Shown: piece by piece, positions 1 to 11,500 of the stretch
How the letters are laid out: the number at the start of each line of letters is the position of its first letter
Numbering within the stretch: the stretch's first letter is position 1
Source of the DNA: Laguncularia racemosa
Taxonomy: Eukaryota > Streptophyta > Magnoliopsida > Myrtales > Combretaceae
Assembly (NCBI GenBank): GCA_037954665.1
Contig: JBBMOL010000013.1
Location: forward strand, 9,114,001 to 9,178,000
Direction: 5' to 3'
DNA length: 64,000 nucleotides
Notes under the pieces: generated by a model
The model's database searches: none
Seen by the model: the letters and a program-made list of their open reading frames with translations, nothing else
What the model was told of the DNA's origin: nothing
Position numbers and translations under genes: made by a program

Positions 1-300
1 CTTGCACTCCCGATGATGGTAGGCCATTACCGGTGGCATTATCACCTCGTCAAGCGGCGACTAAGGGCAGTCCGGCACCACTTCCTTGGCCGGAGTTGCC
101 ATGGTGGTTGGTATATTGGTAAATGGTTCCTATAAGCTACTGAACTAGGCAAGGGGAGTGGTTACGGTGGTTTCTAAGGGTAAAAGTGTATAGGGAAGTG
201 TATGGGGAGAAGAGAGAGGAGAGCATTTTCCTAAAAATCCTTGAGAAAGCTCTTTACACTATTGTCCTCTCTCACCCTTTGGATTTTCAAACATGAGGTA
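1..300 (-). other. GC-richer block, possibly the 5' start of another LINE-like element
   Basis: On the minus strand a C/T-rich leader (about 300 to 130) precedes an ATG at 102 that opens a short frame beginning MATPAKEVVPDCP, with a stop after 13 codons. The composition is richer in GC than its surroundings, and the layout (pyrimidine-rich leader, then ATG) resembles the 5' end of plant L1-type elements. The rest would lie outside the window. This is inference; it could equally be part of another repeat or gene. Confidence 0.2.
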
Positions 301-641
301 CTTAATGAAAACTTTCATGGCTGTAATTAAATTTGAACCTTTTTCCCTCGAAATCTCTACCATCATGCCCATTTACTCCACCTTTGATTAAAAGAAAGTT
401 TTTAACACGTGGCCATTGTACAAGCAAAACAAGATTATTAGATAGAAGACTGAAGTATGCATAAATAACGGGAAGATGCCATGACAAACAATTAAAAAAT
501 GATGATGCTCATAATAAAGGATATTTAAAACCCTCGAGTAACATAATCATGGCATAGCTGATGCAATACACCAAAAACTAATTACTTCTAACCTACTGGG
601 AATGAGCTTATATAAAAGCCTAAGTAACAAGTCCTCAGACA
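301..641. other. Intronic or intergenic sequence, no gene seen
   Basis: AT-rich sequence left of the LINE. By position it is the continuation of NAGLU intron 10. No exon encoding the missing C-terminal NAGLU blocks was found here. Confidence 0.5.
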
Positions 642-651
642 ATTAAACTTT
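642..651. repeat. Probable target-site duplication of the LINE (left copy)
   Basis: attaaacttt, repeated exactly at 5231-5240. Its last bases merge into the LINE poly-T, so only seven bases are independent evidence. Confidence 0.5.
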
Positions 652-1109
652 TTTTTCTTTTGGATAAGTTTAAAAGAGTTTCATTAATAAAATAAAGCTT
701 TATGAAAAATAATCCACTCTACATATCAAAAGAGTAGACTATTGAAGGTTTAGAAAACCCAAGTATTGGTGGATGCACTAGAGTTACACAAAAAGTACAC
801 CCACCAAAGGTAAAGTTCTAACTCCATGCTTTTCTGATCGCAAGTACATTTAAGATCCTGTAAATTCAAAAAAGATTCAAAGATCAAACTAAAGTTAGAA
901 CTTTCCTAGAAATTCCCATCGCCAAATACTCTTGTCGGCTCGATCTTTTTGCATTTCTTTCATGCCAAATATAATAGCAAACAGTTGCAAAAGCCCTTCT
1001 ATTCTCCATACTTAGACCCCAAAAGGACCTATTGAAAAGGTTACAAAATTCTTTGTTCTATCCATAAGACCTGCTGGCCACTTGAATTCCTCATCCACTA
1101 TATTCCACA

Positions 1110-4100
1110 CTTCTCTTGCAAAAGCACATTTGAAGAAAAGATGATCATGTGACTCCTCTTCATTTTGACATGAGAAACATCAGCTCCTATTAACAACATT
1201 CCATGTTAAAAGGTTGTCATGGGTATACAGTTTATATTGTACCACTAACCAAAAAATGAACATGTGACGTAGTGTTTCATTCTCGTGCCAAATGAGAGAC
1301 TTCCAAGGCACTTTAGAACTAGGGACCTGCATTGAAGGATATGTTTCCCAAATAAAAAGAGGCATAGAGTTACTTTTCCAAATTAAATGACCCCAAACAT
1401 AGGGTTTGATCTTAAGGATAAAGGAGTACCCTCGCTTATTCTTTCCCATTAAAGACCCAGTGGCCACACCCGCTGCCCTCCATAAATTATTGAACATGAT
1501 CTAGTTTCTTTGGGCCAATTTGACTCATTGATCCCTTTCCCCAATCCATTCAACAAGAGGACCATTTGGGTGCCAATCATTATACCACAATTAAATCATT
1601 TTCCCATCTCCCATCCTCCATTTCAACAAAAGTGATTTTTCTCCAGCTCCAAGAAGCTATACTAGGAGTTCTAACTTGCCAAAAGTTCTTCCTCCAAGAA
1701 TATCAATTTTTACCCAACTCAGACAAAGGGAGTCTTCCACCCCTTCACAAAGATTCTAAATGTGCTATAAATGGGCTGCCTCATTCCACAAAACATGTCT
1801 ATTAATTTGAGCCCCCTTCATTTTTTTTGGTTTACAAGCTACTTCACACAACACTTTTGCTTTCACCCAAAAAAAAAAAACATGACACTTTTGCTTTAGC
1901 TCTTGAATCATTACTTCCATTGTAAATGAATCTATTCATTTTCAAAGTATTATTTTGAGGACATACTTCGGAAGGATAAGCACAGAGTTAAATACACTTG
2001 AAGGGAAAAAATGACACACTTGATAAATTGAACTCTACTTGTAAAAGACAGGAATTCATGAAGGGAATCCATTTATGTGGTCATTGCAAGAAGTTTTGAA
2101 GGCATAAAGATGCAAGGGGAAGGCCCAAGTATTTTAAAAGGAATGATCCCATAGTAAAACCCAAACTACTCAAACAATTTGACATTTAATATCCAATGTC
2201 TACAAAGGAAAATTTGGCTATTTGTGTTGCTAGCTTTCACACCCAATAGCACCTCCAAGAGATTTCTTAATATCTATGATAAAAACTAGGTCACCTTTGG
2301 AAAAGATTAGAAGATAATTGGCAAAGCAAAGATGAGTTAGTTTTTCATTTTTGCAATGCTAATGGAATCTGAATCTACCCTCCATGACTCTTTCCTTCAA
2401 TAAACAAGATAAAACCTCCATGACCAAGACAAAGAAATGGTGTGATAGTGGGTATCCTCATCTAAGACCCCTAGAGACAGGAATAAAGCTAACTATTTCT
2501 CCATGTAAGTTGATAGAGAATCTAGGAGTAATGATAAATTGGGATACCCACTTTATAAAAAGTGAAGGAAAGTTGAGAGCTTCTAACACTTAGAATAGGA
2601 ATAATTTACCATGTCATAAGCTTTCATGATATGACTGTTTATTGCATCTTGGACTCAAAGATGACTTACGATAACCATCAACTAACTCTTAGGCAACATG
2701 GACATTATCAATAATTCTCCTTCCTTTTGTGAAAGCTGCCTGCTCCTTTCCTATAAGAGATGGATTAAGATGCTCAGCTAAAATTTTTGAGATGCACTTG
2801 TAAATAGAATTACAGTACGATATAGGAAGGAACTAAGATAGAAAAGTCAAATTTCAATGCTTTCAAAAACTTGCCTGTGGTGAAGAAATCTTGAACAGCT
2901 TGGAAAACTTCCTTGCAAATTATCTTACACTCCTTAAAAAGGTTTTTGTTGAAGCCATCAGGTTCTGGGAATTTATCACGTGCCAAACATAGAAAAACAT
3001 CTAGGACTTCTTCCTCTAAAACAGGTTTAGTCAAAGCTGTCCAATCACCTTGATGCACGTTATCTAAGAATTGAGTTCAATCTCACACTACAAGCCACAT
3101 TGATATAGGATCAGGTTTGTAGTCTTGTTTGTGATTTGACAAGGGTGAAGTCACCACTAAAAACTTCCTTGCCTTTATTGATCTTTCTCCCTTGTTGACC
3201 TATTTTGCTAATAATATTTAGGACTCATTAAGACAGAATCCCTGACCTCTTGTACAATGATTAAGAAATTTGATAAAGAAACGCCAGCTACCTCCCTTCT
3301 TTTTTCCTTCCATGCAACAATATATGTACATAAAATAGAAAATAACTGCCCTATCATGATCTAGCCTGAAAAATAGGAACTACTCAGTTGTGGACTCCCA
3401 CCTAACCCGGCAATAACTGACCAGAAACAAATGCTAACTAAATACAACAATGCAACTGACTAGAAACCAACGTACAACATTCAAACAGTTAAAACATAAA
3501 ACATGTGAAAAACAATTAGACTTGGTCAACAACCACTCCCCCTTCTTTCCCTGACTTTTGAACATATTTTTTAAGGGAGCTACAGTTGCTAGCATGTCTG
3601 TTGCTACCGAAATCGCTGTTGATGTGGCTGGTCCTTTCTTTCAGTTAATTTTTTCTTGAAAAAGTAACCACAGCTTCCTTTAGATCCTCATAATCAGATA
3701 TTTCTATACCGCGCTTTGAGTAGACCATAAACATGGCCATTCCCTCTACTTGGCAACTCCAAACTCCAAAATATCTTTAAACTTTGGGTGCTTGCACCAA
3801 AAATTGAAGAAACAAAAGGTATCTTCTTTGGATAATTCTCCAGATGTAAACGTACAATAATTGGACTATGATAAAAAATTCCAGGGGCCAAGAAGGAAGC
3901 AACAGTATTCGAATAAGTGGAAAAGGAAAATCGCTGATCATTGATGAGCACCTTGTCCAGTTTTCTCAAAGTTGGATCACTATTATTTGCTGTAGCCCAT
4001 GTGTGATGTCATCCACATTTGCTTTGCAAACAAATCATTGAAGTCAATCATGCCCCATAAAACCCTTCATTTCTTCCATTTTGTTGTCTAAATTCTCAGA

Positions 4101-4565
4101 GTCATGGACTCTCCCAACAGAAGCCATGGTTCATCAATCTGTGAGCTAAAACCCTTTAAATCTTTCCACAATAGCTTCCTTCCAAATCATTGATTCAAGC
4201 CATAAACAAAAGTAACTTTGCAATGAACATTTTTCCCAATCAATGAGCAGCTGCAGTGGATATACTGTTCATGTGACTGGATTACTGTAACTCGTCAACA
4301 ATTAGGATCCCATGCCACCCATAACCCATAACCAACCACTAGGGTAGGATTCAAAGGACCATCTCAAGTTGAATCATCTTCTAACCATCTTCACATTCCA
4401 TTCCCTTACATTAGTTTCTAGAAGTGCTACCAAAGAAATGTTTTTTTCAACACAAAATGTAAAAAAAATGTCTTTTGCTTTGAGGAGGTCGTTTATGCCC
4501 CTAATATTCCAACTTGCTATCATGATATTTACAGGGGTAAAAGGAAGACAACTCAACCTGACCAA
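1110..4565 (-). pseudogene. LINE ORF2 remnant: endonuclease, reverse transcriptase, zinc-binding tail
   Basis: The start of the apurinic-like endonuclease is clear at about 4530-4380 (IASWNIRGIND, then VALLETNV). The N-terminal RT segment at 3058-2810 carries LARDKFPEPDGFN, cognate of the usual DKAPGPDGF. The RT zinc-binding domain is at 1497-1110 (VPWKSLIW, then CFSCQNEEESHDHLFF and CAFAREVW). Together these would nick the target and copy the RNA. The frame is broken by many stops and indels, and the catalytic core of the RT is not readable in one frame. Confidence 0.8.
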
Positions 4566-5200
4566 CTGCTATAGCTACCCCTTGTCTTCTTCTTTTTAAC
4601 TTTTTTCTTCTTCACTACACTCCAAGTGGACTCATCTTCCATTAAAGGACTCTCCATAGCATTTAACTGTTGAGTTTCTGGGACAAGACTAGTCAAATAA
4701 TACGTTGTGTCCTCTAGATTTCCAGAGTAATCAGCTTTCTGGCCTGAATCTGACTGGAGTGTAACTCCTGCTTGCCTCAGAAGCCCCTTGTTCTGCCTCA
4801 TCTTCAGCAGCAGGGACAGACTAAACCTCCACACTTAAAAGGACTACACGCTAGGTCATCAGCTTCATCTATTTTCCATAAACCTTTTTCCTTTGCCTTT
4901 AGCCTTCCCATCTTCTTAGACTCTTTTGACTCACACCACCTTCCTTAATGGTAAGCCCTCTTTCTTGTCTTTGATCAATAACATCAGCCTTCTTCTCCTC
5001 CTCCACATCTTGTTGGCTTTCTAAGCAAGAGTCAAGGGTATGCCATGAAACTTTACAACTAGTGCAGTGAGGGAATCTCCATCCATACTCTACAAAGACA
5101 TGGCAACAGAACCATCAAGGCAGCCCATTCCAAGACTTTTTGGAAAATCCTCTTTCGAGTCCATATCCACTGAAGCCCTCACATATTCACTTATTTGTTG
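4553..5200 (-). pseudogene. LINE ORF1 remnant (zinc-knuckle nucleic-acid-binding protein)
   Basis: The minus strand at about 5095-5040 encodes CTSCKVSWHTLDSC, a CX2CX4HX4C knuckle of the kind at the end of plant LINE ORF1 proteins. It is followed by an acidic and Lys-rich tail (VKKKKVKKKK, near 4590) that ends near 4556. In the family this protein binds element RNA for target-primed reverse transcription. Several stops break the frame. Confidence 0.6.
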
Positions 5201-5230
5201 CTGTAACAATATCAGCTCGAAGCTCAAATG

Positions 5231-5240
5231 ATTAAACTTT
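5231..5240. repeat. Probable target-site duplication of the LINE (right copy)
   Basis: attaaacttt, matching 642-651, directly at the 5' end of the LINE. Confidence 0.5.
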
Positions 5241-5437
5241 GGCAAATATGAATATCACTAAGCTAAAATTCATATACGGAATGAGTTTAAATAAAGTAGA
5301 GGTATCCTTATTGCATCCTGCATCAACACCACCCTTTTGCTAAGAAATCTGCATATCACTTTTAAGCAACCAGGAAAGAAAAATAAAAAGCTAAAACGTG
5401 AAAGATGTAAAAAAAATAGAGAACCTGGGTGTCATAC

Positions 5438-5555
5438 TTGCATTAACCATACAGCATCTTCATCTGCTTTTGACATAGCTTTATAGACTGCTGCACCCAG
5501 CATCGAGATATATGTTGTATCATTTGTAGGTGGTGAATTTTCATTGAAGGTATCA
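5438..5555 (-). CDS. NAGLU: NAGLU exon 10 (catalytic Glu region), last exon in the window
   Basis: 118 nt, encoding CDTFNENSPPTNDTTYIS then MLGAAVYKAMSKADEDAVW and LMQ. E350 in the Phe-Asn-Glu motif matches the proposed acid/base glutamate of GH89. Acceptor ATGTAG|TGATAC, donor GCAA|GTATGA. The next expected block (GWLF...FW) is not found between here and position 1. Intron 10 is interrupted by a LINE and leaves the window. Confidence 0.92.
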
Positions 5556-8500
5556 CTACATTGAACCAGTGGTACAATAAGCAACTCATCACAGAGCAAA
5601 TGACAAAACAGGAATATCAGTAATGCACATCTAGAAGCATACCAATGTAAACCTTGTACTTTGAATATGCATTGACATGAGCCCCTGATTTTATAAACTT
5701 ACCATCTCCCTCATTTTGCAGTTGAAAATGGTATATGTCCATTCAAAGAAATATCAAAAACAAAGGACAAAAAGCTACCATGGTCGATTAATTTTACAAA
5801 GTATAACCATTTGTCATAGCAATAAGTTGGTAGAAAACAACTCTTCCCAGAAACAATCCAGTAGTCCAAATAATTTTGTTTGTTTTGATGTCTAATCTTT
5901 CATCTTACTGTAACTACAAGATTCGACATGGGTGAACTCATTATTTTATAAAAGCATAGGAGCTTCCAAGATGGTCCCAAAACAAAGTGGTGTATACTTT
6001 TTCCAGAAAATTAATATCACAACCAGATGAAGACATGGATATGCTCTGATATTAGGGACAAGAATTAGGTAACAGATGTAAAGTTCAATTTTTTTAAGGA
6101 TGAATTAAGATATCCACCATGGAGAAGAAGAAAAGAAAATGAAACCATCTAATTTAATAAAAGCATGCACCATATTCCACAGTCTAAGATATACGTAAAC
6201 AATTTAAGAAAAGTAGACTTACCAATTGTAAACATCAGTCACATCCCCATATTCTGTAGTCAATGCAAAAGCAATGAATTATGAAAAAGAAAATAAAAAG
6301 AAGATGACCATACTATAGATTAAAAAGCTGGCTTAAAACAAAAATTTGCATAAAAATGAGATACAATGAAATTAGATACACAAGCATAATATAAGTTCTC
6401 TGAACTTGAAGCCATGTTGGATGATTTTGCTAAGGGAAAGACCAAAAGAGATCATCCAAACAAAATTTTAAGAGTGCTGAGTATTGTGCAATTCTAAATG
6501 CAAAATTGCTGGTGAATCAGGACCTAACTGCAATAGCAATGCTTACCTTTGATCTGTTTCAGAATAAAAGCCTCTCCAATTTCCACAAATAAAGGATCAG
6601 AAGGATCCAGGAGGTAAGTGCAGCACCATTTTGGGTTACTATCAACTGTGTTCCTTATGGACGGCAAAGAGAGAGTTTGAGATTCTTGCAGAGTTGCAAC
6701 ACTTAACAATATTACAATTTGAAGAGGGATCGTATTTAGATAAGGTAGTAATTCATTAGACAATTGCATAAGGGAGCGACTTTACAAAAAATATGAGGCA
6801 AGTAGACAACAACAGAACACATTAAGAATGTTGCACTACTTGCTGCATCAAGCATAAGTAAGGTGCATATACCAGTTCCCAAGTCTTGTAATGTTTGCTG
6901 ATGGGTATATCTTCTTCAATGCAGCTGGAACATTTCCAGAGAACGATGGGAGCACTGAAAGATGTGTACAACATGGTGAGCAATTGCAAGAACACATTCT
7001 GTAACAATCAATTGGTCATATCTTTAACTTCTTATAAAGCAATCACAGCAATAGGTCATCTACCCAGCCACTTATTTGCCAACATCACCTCAGGAACAAC
7101 TGAAGTTTACCTGGAACCATGCCTAGTTCTAACATTCGGGATAATATCTTCTTCTGCAAATTCAACTGCCCATTCAACCAATTCTGTGACAAAGGGCCAC
7201 CCCACCTGTGATGGTATGTACACGGCAGCATTAAAGTCAGGAATGGGTATAATACTGCATAATGTGGGAAAAGAATCTGCTAACATATGAAGAGCCACAT
7301 TATGGCACAATACATTAGCTGAAAAGATGTTATATATCTAACATCATGTCAAAGAGACAGCAGATAATTGAAAAAGAAGATGCTTATGTTTTTAATTGTT
7401 TTGATTATTTCCTTGAAGGAACTTCACATCCATTCTTTGAGCTACATAATAATTACGAAAGTTAGCATCTACACTCTCTCACACAAAGAAGGAGGGAGCC
7501 AATATAGTAAGCTCCAAGAGCTTGTGCAATTATTAGTAATTTTACAGTTAATTTACAACTCTCCCACCTACCCATGTAAGTTTCCCATCCGTGCCCAAGC
7601 AAGGAAAGCAGGTCCACCAAAGAAGTCATTCAATTCTTCAGCACTGATGTTGAAATCCTACAAAAGAGAAGACAAAGTCGATGGCATATCTTTATGCAAG
7701 TAGGATTTCCACCAAATGCTTATAACACAAGCAAATTAGAGGCCTGAGAAGATGACGAGAGATGCACAGATAGATTATTTTTTGGTTACAGTATTTTGTC
7801 CATATCCAGCACAAGGACCCGTGCAGAATGAATTCTCCTTTCCAAAGTAAAGCATTAAAGTGAACTCCATAAGGTATGTCAAGACTGAGAGCATAAAATT
7901 AAAAATCACCATGAAAACTTTTTGCCAAATGGCTTCTTGCCCCGTAAATGCAAGAGGCAAATTAACCCCTTGCAGAGCCATCCAGTCTATCTCTTTCTCC
8001 CATCTATCCCAGCCCCACCAGACAAAGGAATCTGCAATAAAGAACATGGCACACATGAACTTATTGGCTTTCTGTTATAGCTGCTATCGGACATAGGAAA
8101 AGCTGGTTCCCAGATCTTTCTATATCTTATCTGCGCTAGTTTATACAGAAGTCTTCCAAATAAACTTACCTTCCCCTGCAAGGAATATTTTTTAGTTGTA
8201 TGTAATGCAGTTGACAGAGAGAATAATGTAAAACAGGTAGTGCAAGTGCTTTCCCCCTGTGAAGCAATTGATGAGTTCTGTAACAAACAAAGGACTAGAA
8301 TTTGAACTACAACAACTAACACTTCAAGCTAACACTAGTTTGATGATGGAAGTACCTAAACTGATGTTCAATCGCAGAAGCAATCACCAAGAATTGGCAC
8401 TTTCCAACTAGGCTGAGCTCTCCAGAATGGAAGCACCCACAGCCACCAACAAACTATTCTCCTTCTGTTCTTTTCTACTATTTTCATAACTAACTTTTAT

Positions 8501-11500
8501 TCCCTCCACGTCTTATTTATATATCAACCACTCAGGTCAAGTAATTACCAAAATACCCCTATAGAACACTACCATCACACACCTCCTTATAAATCCCACA
8601 GAACAGACCAACCCAATAACAAGTACACACGCAACACAGCACTGCAAAATAACAAATATCACACACAATACAGCACACCACACTACACGTACACACACAA
8701 CACCACACCCTACTCCTACCACACAACTATTGACATCCCTCATAAACCCTCAACAAAGGTTTATGAACTCTAGAAGATGTTACAATACCCCCCTCCGAAA
8801 AAACGTCCTTATCCTAAAGGACAAAATCAGAGAATAACAGCATCATTTCCTCAGTATCAACCCAAGAATCATCATCAGAAGAACAACCATCCCAACAAAT
8901 AAGAACTTGAGGAACCTCAAGATCATCTCGAATAATAAAACAGTGACCCAACACTTGAGAAGGATAATGAACAAATGCAATCTCATCACTAGAAAAATCT
9001 AAAGGAAGGTCTTGCATAAGAAGAAAGGAGCCATGAGAACGCTTGAGGAGAGAGACATGGAAAACCGGATGTAAATGGGAATGTGAAGGCAAACATAGCT
9101 TATAAGCCACCTTTCCCACACAAGCCTCAATTTGAAAAGGCCCAAAAAATCGTGGTTAAAGTTTAGTAACAGATTTGAAAACCACTTTAGAAGAATGAGG
9201 AGGGCGAAGACGTAAGAAAACCCAATCACCCACTTGATATTCCATATCCCGACGATGGTTGTTAGTAAAAGGAAGAATGAAATTGTTGAATGATCTAAAT
9301 ATAGTAGGATTATTTATAGCATTAAGTGTTATTATAATTAGTAAAAATACTTATACTTGATAGGAGATATTTTTATATATGGTATATAAGGTGTATTCTT
9401 ACAAGAAGAATAAAAAAGATCCGAGGCATATAACAACCCCAAAAAAGCATCTTTCTTCATGGTATCAGAGCAGGTTTAAATCTAACCTTAAAAAACCGTG
9501 CTTGTGATTCTTACCGCCGACGAGAAAACTCCAACAGTGCTGCCCGGTGGGTTCGGGCCTTCCCATCAGACCAGCATACTGCAATTAACGTCCACAGACG
9601 CCACAGAATATCAGGCTCTTGTGCCACCTACAGTCCTTGCAAGAGCAAGCAAACTTAAAGCTTTAGGAAGCTGCGAGAAGATTTGTCTTAGTGTGGAGCA
9701 AATTCAAAATCTGCAGATCTGGTAATGAAAGAACAACAATTATTCTGACAAACATTTCAAACGACTTGAAGAGCACCGAGAAATTGGTGTTATCCGCAAA
9801 TACTCGCTTACCAAGCGCCCACAGTTTCAATACTCCCATCAGTTCGATCAAACTTGATGGCCCAAAGACCTATCTCATGTGGTCTCGACAATGTAGCATC
9901 ACGATCACTCAAGAGGCCTCATCGGATATCTCACTGGCACTAAAGAGCAATCGGAACCCGATGATCCAGCCTTCGAACAGTGGTCTCTTGAGAACTCCTT
10001 GGTTATGTTGTGGCTGTTCAATTCCATGGATCCAACCTTGGCATCTTCCTACATCTTGTATGAATCTGCTGCCTAAATTTGGAGTGCAATAAAACAGTCA
10101 CATTCTCAGAGTAATAATTACTCTGAGATATTTGATTTACATCAAAAGATATATAGCCTACAACAGGGAGAGCTTACCATGATAGAGTATATCAATACTC
10201 TTTTGACGGCATGGTAGAAACTAGATTTCTACTATCCGTTCAATGCTACTTGTGCTACTGATGCTGCACTTTTCAAGGAACGACTTGGGCAAGAAAGAGT
10301 GTACAAGTTCCTTGCTGGACTAAATCCCGAGTATGATCAAATTTGGGTCCAAATCTTCAAAAGGTCACCATTACCCAGTCTTCAAGAGGCATGCTCTCTT
10401 GTCCAGCATGAGAATAGTAGGAGGGAGATTATGCTACATCGTTCCATTACAAAAACAGCAGCCAGGGCAGGAGATTCTGTCAAGGGAAGAGGCAAGCATT
10501 GTCCATGTCCCATGGACTTAGCACCTGATAAACTATGGTGTGATCACTGTGGCAAAATCAACCACACTCGGGAGACTTGGTGGAAGCTACATGGACGTCC
10601 CAATAGTGTAGGTCAGAAACCAGGCAGCAACAAGAGCAAGATCAAAGAACACGATAATGCTGTACATGAAAGTTCAGCCTCAAGTCATGCCACAAACATA
10701 GCTTATCTTGCCAAGGAGCTTCAATCTTTAAAGTGTCTACTGTTGTCCCAACCATCGTCTTCTTCAAACTCTGCATCTGCCACTCAAAAATCTGTTGGTT
10801 TTCTTTCCACTCTTTCTCACTCTGATTTCCCTAGTAGTTCTACTCATGCTTACTCTTCTTTCTTAAAAAGACTTAGGAACTTGGATTATAGATTCTAATG
10901 CATCTAGACATATGACTGGCAAATCCGCCACCTTTAGCTCTTATGTTCCCCAATCTAGTAGGGATAAAGTTAAAATTGCTAATGGTTCCCTTTCTCCCAT
11001 TCTAGGAAAAGGTGAAATAAATAGTTTTTCTAGTCTTCATCTATTTGATGTCTTACATGTCCCTAACTTTCCTCATAGTCTTCTCTCAATCTCTGCTATC
11101 ACAAATTCTCTTCAATTTAAAGTAACCTTTTGGCCAACACATTGTGTTTTTCAAGAGCTGAAGATGGGAAAGGAGATCGGGCATGGCAGTCATCAGGATG
11201 GTTTTTACTTTTTGGAGGAGAGTAAATTGCAATCGGCATAGTTGGTGGTTTCTTTAGAACAAGACCTTATCATGTGGCATAAGAGACTTGGACACCCGTC
11301 ATTTAGAGTTTTTGCGAAGTTAGTCCCTTTATTTTATAAAAGTTGTAATAAAGACATGCTCAAATGTGAAGCATGTGAATTAGCTAAACATTCTCGAAGT
11401 ATTCATCCTGTTAGTGGAAATAAAAGTTTTAAGCCTTTTGATTTGATTCACTCTGATGTTTGGGGTCCAATTGCTAATATCTCTACTAGTGGTTGTAAAT

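Larger units (their letters stand above)
649..5230 (-). mobile_element. LINE (L1-type non-LTR retrotransposon), decayed, in NAGLU intron 10
   Basis: Minus-strand element. Its 3' end is the poly-T run at 649-656 on the plus strand, next to a typical plant LINE tail (TTAATGAAACTC on the minus strand). Reading from right to left it holds an ORF1 zinc knuckle and C-terminus, an endonuclease start, reverse transcriptase remnants and a zinc-binding RT tail domain. The sequence attaaacttt occurs on both sides (642-651 and 5231-5240) as a probable target duplication, partly overlapping the poly-T. Many stops and frameshifts make it inactive. The start of ORF1 was not found, so it is probably 5'-truncated. 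Confidence 0.85.

Noticed and set aside
6895..7290. 131-codon plus-strand ORF
   Set aside because: Lies antisense over NAGLU exons 6 and 7 and has no recognisable domain.
8153..8278. A possible 6-nt microexon (gggaag, flanked by AG and GT on the minus strand) in the duplicated intron segment
   Set aside because: Exons 3 and 4 join in frame without it and match the family sequence exactly, so nothing is missing there.
8537..8743. Val/Cys-rich minus-strand ORF
   Set aside because: It is a reading of the A/C-rich tract in the gypsy LTR; the other LTR does not preserve it.
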